In this document: piece by piece, positions 34,901 to 45,800 of the stretch | How positions within the stretch are numbered: the stretch's first letter is position 1 | Layout of the letters: each line of letters begins with the position of its first letter | From: Apostichopus japonicus | Lineage: Eukaryota > Echinodermata > Holothuroidea > Aspidochirotida > Stichopodidae | Assembly (NCBI RefSeq): GCF_037975245.1 | Contig: NC_092578.1 | Coordinates: 17,066,321 to 17,130,320 of the forward strand | DNA length: 64,000 bases | Reading direction: 5' to 3' | Translations under genes and position numbers: made by a program | Notes under the pieces: model-generated | Told to the model about the DNA's origin: nothing | What the model saw: only the letters and a program-made list of their open reading frames with translations | Database searches by the model: none

Positions 34901-35788
34901 TATAATAAACGCAATTGGTGTTCGATCGGGACGAAAACATTTGTCTTTAGTAATATTACTGTCATTCGTTTTACTTGATTGCCGACATTCACAACATATC
35001 CAGACATCATGTAATGGTTCAATAATTCAATTTTAAGTACAGTATTTTATGCTGGCATTTTGTCTCGATACTCGTTTTACTTGATTACCGACATTCCCAG
35101 ATTATCTCTACACATTGTTGGAGGGGCTCAATGAAATCAGTTTAAAAGTGCAGTATTTTTATGCTGGTACTTTGTCTAGACACTCGACGTTGTACTTGAT
35201 TTCCGACATTCACAGCGTATATGCATAGCCTATAAGTATAACATTATAACATTTTAAAAGTTGTTTACCGTGCAGCCTCCTATTCGTATGAGTTGTACTA
35301 ACGCACATGTTATCTGATAGGCTGGCTGTGGGAGATACGGTAGCTTATAAAACAAGGTTTCCACAAGTTTGCGTTTGGTGACTCCAAATGGACTTGGACC
35401 TCCAAGACCCCTATTGTTTTTGGTGCAGGTGTGTATAGCCACGTACAGTAGACTGACCTGTGTTTATTTAATGTATCAAAATGGTGGTTCGGGCCATTTC
35501 TATAGTAACAGCTAGTTCTGCTTATACTAACACCTTTCTAGTGTACTGAAGTCATCGAAACCTCAATGCATTTCGCATTCTGGTTTACATTACGCGGTTG
35601 AGCAATTTTGAACAGCGCCGATAGCAACAACGTAAGTTTAGACAACGACGTATGTTTAGACAACGGAAGTTAAAATAACAACGTGAGTTTGAGCAACAAC
35701 GTGGTAAAACAGCAGCAACAACTTTAGTTTAGACTGCAACAAACTTAGTTTAGACAACGAAATATGGTTGCCCTTTTCGCGTTCCATA
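31917..35788. mobile_element. 3.9-kb TIR element with TGTCTAAACT repeats
   Basis: Ends TATGGAACGCGAAAAGGGCA in inverse orientation, continuing as inverted repeats for 100 bp or more of TGTCTAAACTnACGTTG-type units. GCATGC flanks both sides (31911-31916, 35789-35794). The empty site after gene A reads GATGCTTGCGTG (near 5926), supporting a 6-bp duplication. It contains a 303-bp tandem repeat, a SINE-like stretch and unrecognised frames (33766-33960, 34118-34453 plus; 34433-34882 minus). No transposase recognised. A single decayed end of the same family lies at 49848-49912. Confidence 0.75.
32490..33450 (+). repeat. SINE-like unit with 303-bp tandem core and CA-rich tail
   Basis: A tRNA B-box-like GGTTCGACTCC (32549-32559) precedes about 2.5 copies of a 303-bp unit starting GAAAATCACTCTAAGCCCCG (32578, 32881, 33184). 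These end in a (CA)n stretch (33344-33408) and a GACCGCATAGATTCCTACGG block before AATCAAAAA. The copies are nearly identical, so the expansion is recent. Confidence 0.6.
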
Positions 35789-36000
35789 GCATGCGTGTTA
35801 AAATATATCACCACATATACTAAAACCAGAATGCAAAATGCATTGAGTTTTCGATGACTTCAATGCACTAGAGTAGTGCTGGTTAGTATATACCTGACTA
35901 GCTGTTACAATAACACTATGGCATGATAACACAGGTCAGTCTACTGTACGTGGCTATACACACCTCCATCAAAAACAATAGGGGTCTTGTACTCGATGTT
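35400..36000. repeat. Inverted pair of an interspersed repeat across the element boundary
   Basis: CCCCTATTGTTTTTGGTG... to ...GACTGACCTGTG (35400-35465) recurs inverted at 35930-35990, and the CTTCAATGCACT/AGTGCATTGAGG motif is at 35545-35580 and inverted at 35835-35870. One copy lies inside the 3.9-kb element, one outside. Further copies are at 5945-5995 and 58520-58605. Confidence 0.55.
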
Positions 36001-37330
36001 GTTATGAATCCACACACCAAGTATTAGAGGTATCCACGATTTCCATCGTTACATATCATGTAAAAGGTTTTTCAGAGTTTGACCTCTGGTGACCTATAGG
36101 AGATTTTACCTCACAAGCAATAGGATTTTTGTACTCAATTTTGCAAATCCATATACCATGTATGAAAAGTATCCATGATTTCTACCATGAGAAATCATGT
36201 TGTGAAGGTTTTCAGGCCTCGACAAATATTTTTGAAAGTACTCGCTATTTGGCGACCGTGACTAAAAGTCTACTCGCCAAATTCCGCTCGCCACTAGGCC
36301 TATGATTGTTGGTCAAGTCTCCAAAGTATAGATCTGCAACATTAATACTTTCTATGAACAAAGGTTAGGCAGTTAGGCAGATGCATGGTGCTACGTAATT
36401 GCGCGTTAGAGAGTCATCTTTCTTTTCAGTACGAAATGAATTTTTTTCCACCGAAAGTAAGTGTTGAACAAAGTAAAACATGACGCAGAATCATAAATAA
36501 GCAGATATGCCTACTGTAGTGTCTCAAACATTTAAAAATACAACATCTGTCAAAATACCCACGAAGATAGCTTGGCTTCTGTTACATTAGGGCTCCTGTA
36601 CTTTACTAGGCATATACTATACATAAACTAGGTGTGCGGGAGTCATGAGCATATACTGTACAGTACCTCACAGCTACTTTGAACCGCTGCTCAATTAGAG
36701 CGGCGACTTCGTACAATTTCCCAATTAATTATCTGTCATTTAGCTGCATATTGATGTGCGAATAATATCGATATTACTCCATTTCATTGCCTAAATCAAA
36801 GCGATCTTTTACGCAATGATAATCTGAGGTTGTAAGAGCATATCTCTTCCAAAATTCTTAGCAGTAACAACAGCAAACTTGTCTCAAAACTCCTTAAATT
36901 GTTCTATACTTTGCGAATTATGACTGATAGCCAGTAGGAAAATTGCCTTAAGAAATCATGAAGGAGATGTTTTGCCATGTTAAGTGTATTGGTATTCTGC
37001 CTCGTATTCTTCACGTTGTTGTGTTAACGAACCCTATTCTACCCAACCGTTGCTGACCTAGACAACATAAAATTGCTCACAGGCCTACCCAGGTTTGTTC
37101 AAGTTGTCCCATAATCAGTAACGTGACGAAAGTCGAACGTTACTTTTTAGGCCTAGCTATGCTGAAACTGGTGGAAGAGACTACACAAATTGAGATCAAC
37201 AGCCGATCCAGACAAAAGCTCGTGAACTCACTGTCAAACTAAGTCCGTTTGATCTTCGACCTCCACAAACAAGAGCTCAGGGGCGATATGGTTCCTTGCT
37301 TGTAAGGAATATTTACAAGGTTGCAGAACT
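36000..37330. other. Spacer C-D, no gene seen
   Basis: 36030-36240 holds two degenerate copies of a roughly 130-bp repeat (GTATCCACGATTTCCATCG and similar). From 36530 on the sequence matches the A-B spacer (6000-6690). No supported coding region. Confidence 0.5.
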
Positions 37331-37339
37331 GGCCATATT

Positions 37340-37760
37340 TGGGGGCGTCTGGCGGGCCCTTAGCAGCAGAAAATTTGTCTGGCATAGGCCATTCAGTACT
37401 TTGTGGCATTCATGCATTAAGTTGACATTGGTTTCAAGTGGTACCTCGTTCGTTTGATCAGATGCATTTTTTTAGGGGCCCTTCTTGGGCGTCTGGCGGG
37501 CCCTTTGCAGCAGAAAATTTGTCTGGCATGGGCCATTCAGTACTATGTGGCATTCATGCATTAAGTTGACATTGGTTTCAAGTGGTACCTCGTTCGTTTG
37601 ATCAGATGCATTTTTGGGCCCCCTTTAACCGGCCCCAGGGGCCACATGCAGCAGAGCGACCACGGCAGACATCCACTTTTGGATATACTGGGATTTTCCA
37701 CAAATGTTCCAATACTCAGATATTGGTACCTCGTTCGTTTGATCAAAGTGCACTGGGCTG
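37340..37760. repeat. Tandem duplication of a roughly 144-bp unit
   Basis: GGGCGTCTGGCGGGCCCTT through GGTACCTCGTTCGTTTGATCA occurs at about 37344 and again at about 37488 with few differences. A third partial unit ends near 37745. No coding signal. Confidence 0.75.
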
Positions 37761-37912
37761 CCGGTCTAATATGGTTTACATCTAAACATGCCGAGAATTG
37801 TCAGCAATTTTTACTTACCATTCAGCTTCTACCACCAGAAGATTTCGTTTCATCAGTTACTCTCATCTGGAGCATATAGGCAAATTTTATGATGTCCTGC
37901 CGTGCCAGGTAA

Positions 37913-38237
37913 TAATAATAATAATAATATTTGATTTTTATATAGTGCTTTACACCAGTGATAAGCTCAAAGCGCTTTACAGACGTTATATTACCCCAGG
38001 TCAATGATAACCTGTCTCAGAGACAATCCCACCAGTCGGCAGCAGTTATATACTGCGCCCAATGACAAGTTAACTCACATGTACCCATTTGACCCCTGGG
38101 TGGAGAGAGCCAAGTGAGATGAAGCATCTTACCCAAGGACACAACGTAACGAACTAGGCATGAATCGAATCAGCAATCCTTGGATCACGAGTCCGACGCC
38201 TTAGACAATTGGCCACCACGCTCTCACGCTCTCAGGT
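37913..38237 (-). mobile_element. Full-length tRNA-derived SINE
   Basis: On the minus strand: tRNA-like head (GTGGTGGCCAATTGTCTAAGG, then GATTCGATTC as B box), a conserved core, and a tail TATATAAAAATCAAATATT(ATT)n ending at 37913. The tail resembles the 3' end of the LINE in the YbeY gene (51480-51540). Only the head survives upstream of gene B (6686-6765). Confidence 0.75.
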
Positions 38238-39055
38238 AACCTTATTCTTGGTTGTTTTAGGATTATTCTCATTTCCATATGTGTGATCAATTGCACTTGA
38301 GAACTTTTCAGGGAATTACCCTCACATATTCCCTAAACTGGTATTTATCATCAACTTTCTTGGCTCTCTTTGAAAATTACTTCCGATAAACAGATTAATA
38401 CAAAGCCGCCAAATCACAGGGGAAAAATTGAAAGAAAGAAAACAGTCAAATTGGTTCATATATACCACCTCCGAATGTAATCCAGCCCCCTCCCCCCTCT
38501 AATCCACACTTCCCCTTGTTGAAAGTTTCTTTCAAGTACCCATGTAATTCTTCCAGTTATTTCCATGTAGTAAAGTGTTTACGTTTCGTATCAATAGTAG
38601 TAATCTTGCAGTAAACAAGTGCGACGTAGTAGATACGTAACTCCCAAAAAAAGTTGTTTTGCTCCGTATAAAATGTTCATTCAATTTACCACTTAATCTT
38701 CATCGGTTTCCCAACCCATGCAGGTAGAACATGACTGCTCAATCCAAGATCAAACAAAAGAGTGAACAGAGAAAATGCAATCTCGACTGCTCAGTCGTTT
38801 AGACCAGCGTTTCCCTGGCGACCCAATTATAAATGTGCGCATTATTATTTCGCAAACTTGACCAAACAAAAACTGAGAGAGTATTTTATATAGCATGTCT
38901 TAAATAACTGAACAAAAATGTTCGATTCCCGGGACTGGAAGGGGGCCACTTCAGGTTTGATCGAAGAGCACATATGTTATTAGGTGTGATAATATGCTGG
39001 GATCTCTGCCAAGGTCTAAACCGTACAATTTCTCTAGATTGAGTAAAACTTTTCA

Positions 39056-39066
39056 GGGAATTACCC
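39056..39066 (+). promoter_or_regulatory. kappaB-like element, gene D promoter
   Basis: GGGAATTACCC in the same context as in A and B. A second, distal copy lies at 38309-38319. Confidence 0.45.
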
Positions 39067-39204
39067 CCGCAAATGTCAATGGCATTGTGTAATGGTTAAA
39101 CGTCTCGAGATTCTTTTAACTACTTCCGATAAACAGATTAAGATAATCTGTCAAACCACTAAAAAAAAGGTTGTTGCTCCGCTCATGGTCCGAGTTAAGA
39201 ATTT

Positions 39205-39320
39205 TACTCCTTAAAAGCAATAGTCCCGGAGTTAAATCATTCATATCCAATCGATTCCTCACCAGCTCTGGTCCAGCAATCACTTCTTCACCAGTGTCTT
39301 CAAGGTCTACAAACGTTTGG
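39205..39320 (+). other. Gene D non-coding 5' exon (5' boundary approximate)
   Basis: Homologous to the 5' exons of A-C, with donor GTAAGT at 39321 after AAACGTTTGG. Confidence 0.55.
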
Positions 39321-40314
39321 GTAAGTTGATTCATGTCCTTTTCTTTACTTTCGGTTTCCTTTGGAGAAATAATCCTAAATATTTAGACTTACCATATATA
39401 ATATACCATTCCCTAACAAGATGATTAGGATGCAATTACAAAAGTCAATCAAGTAATCATTTGCTTAATCTTAAATCAACAAGAATATAAAGTGATTGAT
39501 TACAGTTACACTTCAATGTATACGTTTCTTCTATGGAGACAGGTTTAATGTGTTATATAATGTAGCACGAATTATCGATAATTTCTACCTTTTTTCAAAT
39601 ATTTATTGTAAGGTGTAAGTCGATGTGATTATTTTGAAATAATGATTGTCATGTTAAAGGAATGTACCAGCCCCAGTTAGGAGATATCCAGCAAGGGAAG
39701 GGATATCCTATAGCTCCTTGGGGGTAACGAAGCAATTTAATCGTCTCGTTCATAAGCAAATCCGATAATCTCATCCTCTGCGCATGTACTTTATCTGCAG
39801 TGAAGCTGGTTTAAAATACTGAAATTGTTTTGCACTTATCTGATTCTTGTTTCGTATACATTATTGATTTGAACTATCCCTACGAAATGCTGGACTCGCC
39901 TGCTACCACCCTGCTTCCATCTACCTCCGTTCCATCATCTAAGGTCTAAACTTGACTGTGACTATGACCACTAATCCCTCGATAATGCATAATTATACTC
40001 GATTCTCACTTTTCGCTGCACCTGCGGGGAGAGGGGTGGGGCGAATGACAGAAGGGAGGACAGGTGTTTCCCAAAATACTCTTTTGGTTGATACTGGTAA
40101 AATTTCGATAATGTTATTCGATTCTAAAACTTTATCACAATGCATACGTAAACCTTTCCTTTTCAATTTTTATTTCATTTCTTTTGGTTTTCTCAATATA
40201 CATAAAATATAGGTAGAAAAAGTATGCTTTTTTCCATAAATATAGTATTAAATGTACAAGGAGAAAGGAAGCGGTCACTCTCCAAAAGGAAAAACAAAAG
40301 AAAGAAAACAAAAT

Positions 40315-41712
40315 AACATCAATCGATAAATACGCAAGACCAATGGATTAATACACAAGATCAATGGATCAATACACAAGATCAATAAATTAATACACAA
40401 GATCAATGGATCAATACACAAGATCAATGGATCAATACACAAGATCAATGGATAAATACACAAGATCAATAAATTAATACACAAGATCAATGGATCAATA
40501 CACAAGATCAATGGATCAATACACAAGATCAATGGATTAATACACAAGATCAATGGATCAATACACAAGATCAATAAATTAATACACAAGATCAATGGAT
40601 CAATACACAAGATCAATGGATCAATACACAAGATCAATGGATAAATACACAAGATCAATAAATTAATACACAAGATCAATGGATCAATACACAAGATCAA
40701 TGGATCAATACACAAGATCAATGGATTAATACACAAGATCAATCAATTAATACAAAAGATCAATCAATTAATACACAAGATCAATCAATTAATACACAAG
40801 ATCAATCAATTAATACACAAGATCAATGGATCAATACACAAGATCAATGGATCAATACACAAGATCAATGGATAAATACACAAGATCAATAAATTAATAC
40901 ACAAGATCAATGGATCAATACACAAGATCAATGGATCAATACACAAGATCAATGGATAAATACACAAGATCAATAAATTAATACACAAGATCAATGGATC
41001 AATACACAAGATCAATGGATCAATACACAAGATCAATGGATTAATACACAAGATCAATGGATCAATACACAAGATCAATGGATTAACACACAAGATCAAT
41101 GGATCAATACACAAGATCAATGGATTAATACACAAGATCAATGGATCAATACACAAGATCAATAAATTAATACACAAGATCAATGGATCAATACACAAGA
41201 TCAATGGATCAATACACAAGATCAATGGATTAATACACAAGATCAATCAATTAATACAAAAGATCAATCAATTAATACACAAGATCAATCAATTAATACA
41301 CAAGATCAATCAATTAATACACAAGATCAATGGATCAATACACAAGATCAATGGATCAATACACAAGATCAATGGATAAATACACAAGATCAATAAATTA
41401 ATACACAAGATCAATGGATCAATACACAAGATCAATGGATCAATACACAAGATCAATGGATAAATACACAAGATCAATAAATTAATACACAAGATCAATG
41501 GATCAATACACAAGATCAATGGATCAATACACAAGATCAATGGATTAATACACAAGATCAATGGATCAATACACAAGATCAATGGATTAACACACAAGAT
41601 CAATGGATCAATACACAAGATCAATGGATTAATACACAAGATCAATGGATCAATACACAAGATCAATGGATTAATACACAAGATCAATGGATCAATACAC
41701 AAGATCAATGGA
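40315..41712. repeat. 21-bp minisatellite with 504-bp higher-order period, gene D intron 1
   Basis: About 66 copies of the same 21-bp unit as in gene C, with variant units (GGATCAA, GGATAAA, AAATTAA, CAATTAA). A marker variant, AATACAAAAGATC, appears at about 40751 and again 504 bp later (24 units), and the variant order around it repeats. Three minus-strand frames of 132-155 codons are products of the array. Confidence 0.95.
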
Positions 41713-42099
41713 TTATATTATGATATTCAATAGCTATTTGAATAATAAGTACTAAGATTCTTTTTAAACGAATGCATGTGAAGCATGAATTTTAATTGTA
41801 ATAAGTATTAGCTCAATAACGTAAGCTCTGTATACTAATACTAGTTCTAGGACGTGGTTTGGCATGTTACCAGTCTGCCTAGTATTATGATTATGTATAT
41901 ATTTATTGTATGTAAAATAACATATGAAACAGGAGGATTATGATTATTAATAGAACGGTAAGCAAAGAGTAGCAATGTGAACATTAATAAGGTCAGCAAA
42001 TTTAAGGAGATTTAAAGAAGCATATTAATTAGCTGGTGTGATCATTGAAGGAAGCAAAAGAAATTGGTCTCTTTTAGAGCTTTTAGAAGTTTCTTGATA

Positions 42100-42350
42100 T
42101 TAGAATACATTGTACCGGACCAAACTTTCACACAATAAGTGAGATGGGGATGAACAAGAGTAAATTATAAAGAACGAAGATCTTGTCTTGCTTGAAATAG
42201 AGAGACTCCCAACAAATCGTGCAATCTTGGTAGAGATTGAAATAATATAGTTATTCCACATCAAGCCAGAGTCAAATAATAACCCCAAGAAACATTATAT
42301 AACCTACTCTTTTAAGATATTTTCCGTCCATTCATATGTCAAATATCACT
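42100..42350 (-). mobile_element. LINE reverse-transcriptase relic, gene D intron 1
   Basis: Minus-strand DSGLMWNNYIISISTKIARF is orthologous to the relics in B and C. Confidence 0.6.
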
Positions 42351-42883
42351 TTATTAAAGCTGCTCTTATTAGTTTGAAGAAAGAAAAACACAATATCGCT
42401 AGTCTTATTCTCACATTAAGGTAAAGTTTATTAGCAGAGAACCAAGCCTAGAATTGTGTACGTTGCTTACAAATTGTGTCTTTCATACAATAACATTATA
42501 GTGAAGAAACATCATAGTTTTTATTTCATAAAAGGAAAGCAATGGTAGGAACCAATTTGTGAACATATCTTACTCACATTTTTCTTTAGTTTATGATTTC
42601 TACGTAATAAGAGAATGCATCCGACCGATGGGGACATTTAACTAAATCATTAACAATCATTACGAGCTTTTCTCATAACGTTCATGGGGTTAAAAAATCC
42701 ATCTGAGTATATGTATACGTTAATTTGTTGTCAATTTGCTGATTTATAGTGAGTAATAGGGTTGGTTTGGTACAATTCGTCATTTGTTAGCGACGAAAAT
42801 AATTATGTTAAAATGATCCGAAGTTTATTTCTTTCTCCGTTTCATTCTCTGCTTTCAATTGTTTAGCATATCGGGAATTCAGC

Positions 42884-45800
42884 ATGGCTCGTATTATCAT
42901 CTGTTGTCTGGTCATTTGTCTTGCGGTTGTATTTAGTGAGGCCTGCCCGGGAACAAGTTCACAGATCTCATATTCGAGACCAGGTTTGAGTCCAGTTCAG
43001 TTTGAAATTTCAGAACAAGGTGGCTCTGATCCCAAGTCATTATATTTCGACATTGAAACTGGTGTACTCGAACTTAGAGATACACCATCAGTTCCAGAAC
43101 GGTAAGTATATCGAATAGCATGTAAAAATGCATGGAGACTGATATATCATGAATTATTGCTAGCTTTTCATGTTCTGACTCCTTCCATGGTTCGGACTTA
43201 CGGATGGTGGTTAGGATTGTTACCTACAAAACCCAGCTCTCCCGGATGCGAATTTTTTCCCCCAGCGCGGTAAAGGCCAAGATTTGCATACCTCGCTCCC
43301 ATTGGCTGGGGTCAGTATGCTTAAGCTTCATTGCAATATCAACTAGCAGCAGTTGCACAGAATCGCTCATCACATACTTCTTTTCACAAGGCCACTTTGC
43401 TTACACTCAGAATAGAAAATAGTCTAGCAGCAGACTGTACTCGTTTGAGTAGAGTTAATATATTTGTCGGTTTGTTATGCCACTGGTGTAGAGGGTCTGT
43501 GATTATGCATCGCACAACTCTGATGCTGCAAATTTAAAGAAGTTTAATCAAACCGAAACAGTTTGAAGATGATACAATATATCACTATATCATGTAATAT
43601 CAACGTAAACCAATTTCTGTGTCCAATAACTATAATCCACAGTGGCAGTGGTACTACTAACATGACTAAACACTAGGCCTATATCTTTCGTATTATATTA
43701 TCTGAAAACCGTGCCAAAGGGTCATAATAATATTAACCGTGTTAAAAGGTCATAATTTTGAAAATCAAATCAATGTCTATGCTCAAAAATAAGAGTCTAT
43801 CAGTTTCAAATTTAAAAGCAACTCAAGTAAATAGTCAACCAGAAACTGTCCAGCTGACCAATGTTTTTATGCAGTTTTGAAGCAAGCAAACGCCTGGTAC
43901 TAAACTGCGTACATTGCCATCACAGTACTCTCACGGTACAGCAAGTTCCACCATCACTTCGAAGCTTCACCCTTGTCAAAACTAACTTATTCAATTTATT
44001 GGCTTTTCAGTTTTGGATCATAAACCTAAGTAACCCTTACTTTCATCTTCAATGAGACGTGTACTCAGTGCATGGTCGCAGTTGTGTTTTACGACCTTAT
44101 GGATGTACACAAACAAATCCGCTCAAAAGCAACGAACAAACACCAAATGTGTATGAGAGAATCATGATACATTGCGTGCACGTGTATGTTCATGTACATA
44201 CAATACACACACGCGTAAATAGCGAAAGCAAGAACTTCCCAATTCAGCATCAACATTGCAAGCCCTAGCCAATGAGAAGCGAGGTATGCAAATAGTGGCC
44301 TTTACCGCGCTGAAAAAAAAAATCGCCTCCCGGATACACCGTTAATCTTTCCAATCTTTAAATGTTCACGGCGCAAAAGAAAAAGAAAAAGAAAAAAAAG
44401 AAGGACTAAGAAAAAAATGGCAAAAAATAAAGAACCAAAATGAATCTGGGTGGTATATTTTTCAATAATTTTCAATAATGATGACGGCAAGTAGGCTAAA
44501 TGGTCTTGTTTTCAAGCTCGGGAAGTGCCATTTCCTGCAATCTGGAAGGCATTTTTCAAAATTTTCCCCAGTACGCTACGCGCCAATCATGGTGGCGCGT
44601 AGCGTTGTTTGACGTACCAGACGTCCCCCGATAGATGGCCACACTCTGATCTGCCGTACCAATCCAAAATAGCTTCCGACGCCCCTGTGATAGTGGTACT
44701 ACGATATTCCCCTACGCACGACCGTTAAGCCACATGGTGCTTTCGAAATTAAAGTCATGATTCCGTATATGTTGGTATCAACGAAAACCAAAATATTGGA
44801 ATACCGGTTCTTAAAATACCGTAGGCTTATTACCTTGAAGTATGTCGCAAAATTGGTACACACGATATAATGAGTCGCAAACCTCAAAGATTTTCATGCA
44901 GTTTCCAAAGTGTATAATATCTTATTGCTGCCGTCAGAGGAGATGCATACTGTTTTGACCTGACCGGGTCTGAAAAATATATCTTTTGAATGTCATAATG
45001 AAATAATAAAACATTCCGTTGCATTGAGATAAGTCGACAGACTTTCAAACACTAAGACACGTCACAACTTTTCTAAAAGGTTTCAGAAGTGTCAAACCGA
45101 AATCTTAAAACTTAATATACCATGAAGTAACCGGAAACAGTGACGTCATGTAGGATTTTTTTTTCGCATTTCCTTCTCTTTCTTTCCTTTATCACGCAAA
45201 TAAAGGAGAGTAAAAACTCACGCCGAGTTCTCTCATCCGACCGCTAGACCACGCGACCACCTGTCCACCCCAAAAGAATAATAATATTAAGAAAAATTAA
45301 TACATGGGGACATTTCAAACTCATAGCAGCTGTGTCTCATCCTTCAGCACTTATAAAAACTACCATTTTCGAATAACAACTTTCATTCGATTTACATATT
45401 CAGTGGATCGTTGTGAAAATACTTCTAGCCAACGATTTAATTTTTTCCTTTTGTTTTGGTATGCATTACATGTCTTTGTTTTCTATTGAGACAAATTTGT
45501 GACGTCACAGGTTACATTCAAAGACTCAGTAGCGGAATCGGATATATTACTTTAATTTTGGTGTCTTTTTTAAATCTTATTTTGCAGGCATGGTCGCGAC
45601 GTTGACAGTCAAAAAAACTCAATCTTTAAGTCGATTGACATGAACGGTAATCAATACATCGAAATCTGTGAATGGGTGGAAGAGGGCGGATCAGCCATAA
45701 ACTTCGTTGCGTTTCTCTCAGACGATGACACTGATGGTTAGTTATAAAATGTATTTCTTTAATTGTTATTATTTAATATTATTTTTATTTTATTTAACAT

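Noticed and set aside
38160-38235. tRNA gene on the minus strand
   Set aside because: It has box A/B-like parts but continues into a SINE core and tail; no proper cloverleaf was traced.
40275-41708. Three minus-strand frames of 132-155 codons
   Set aside because: Same minisatellite in gene D intron 1; no splice or start context.
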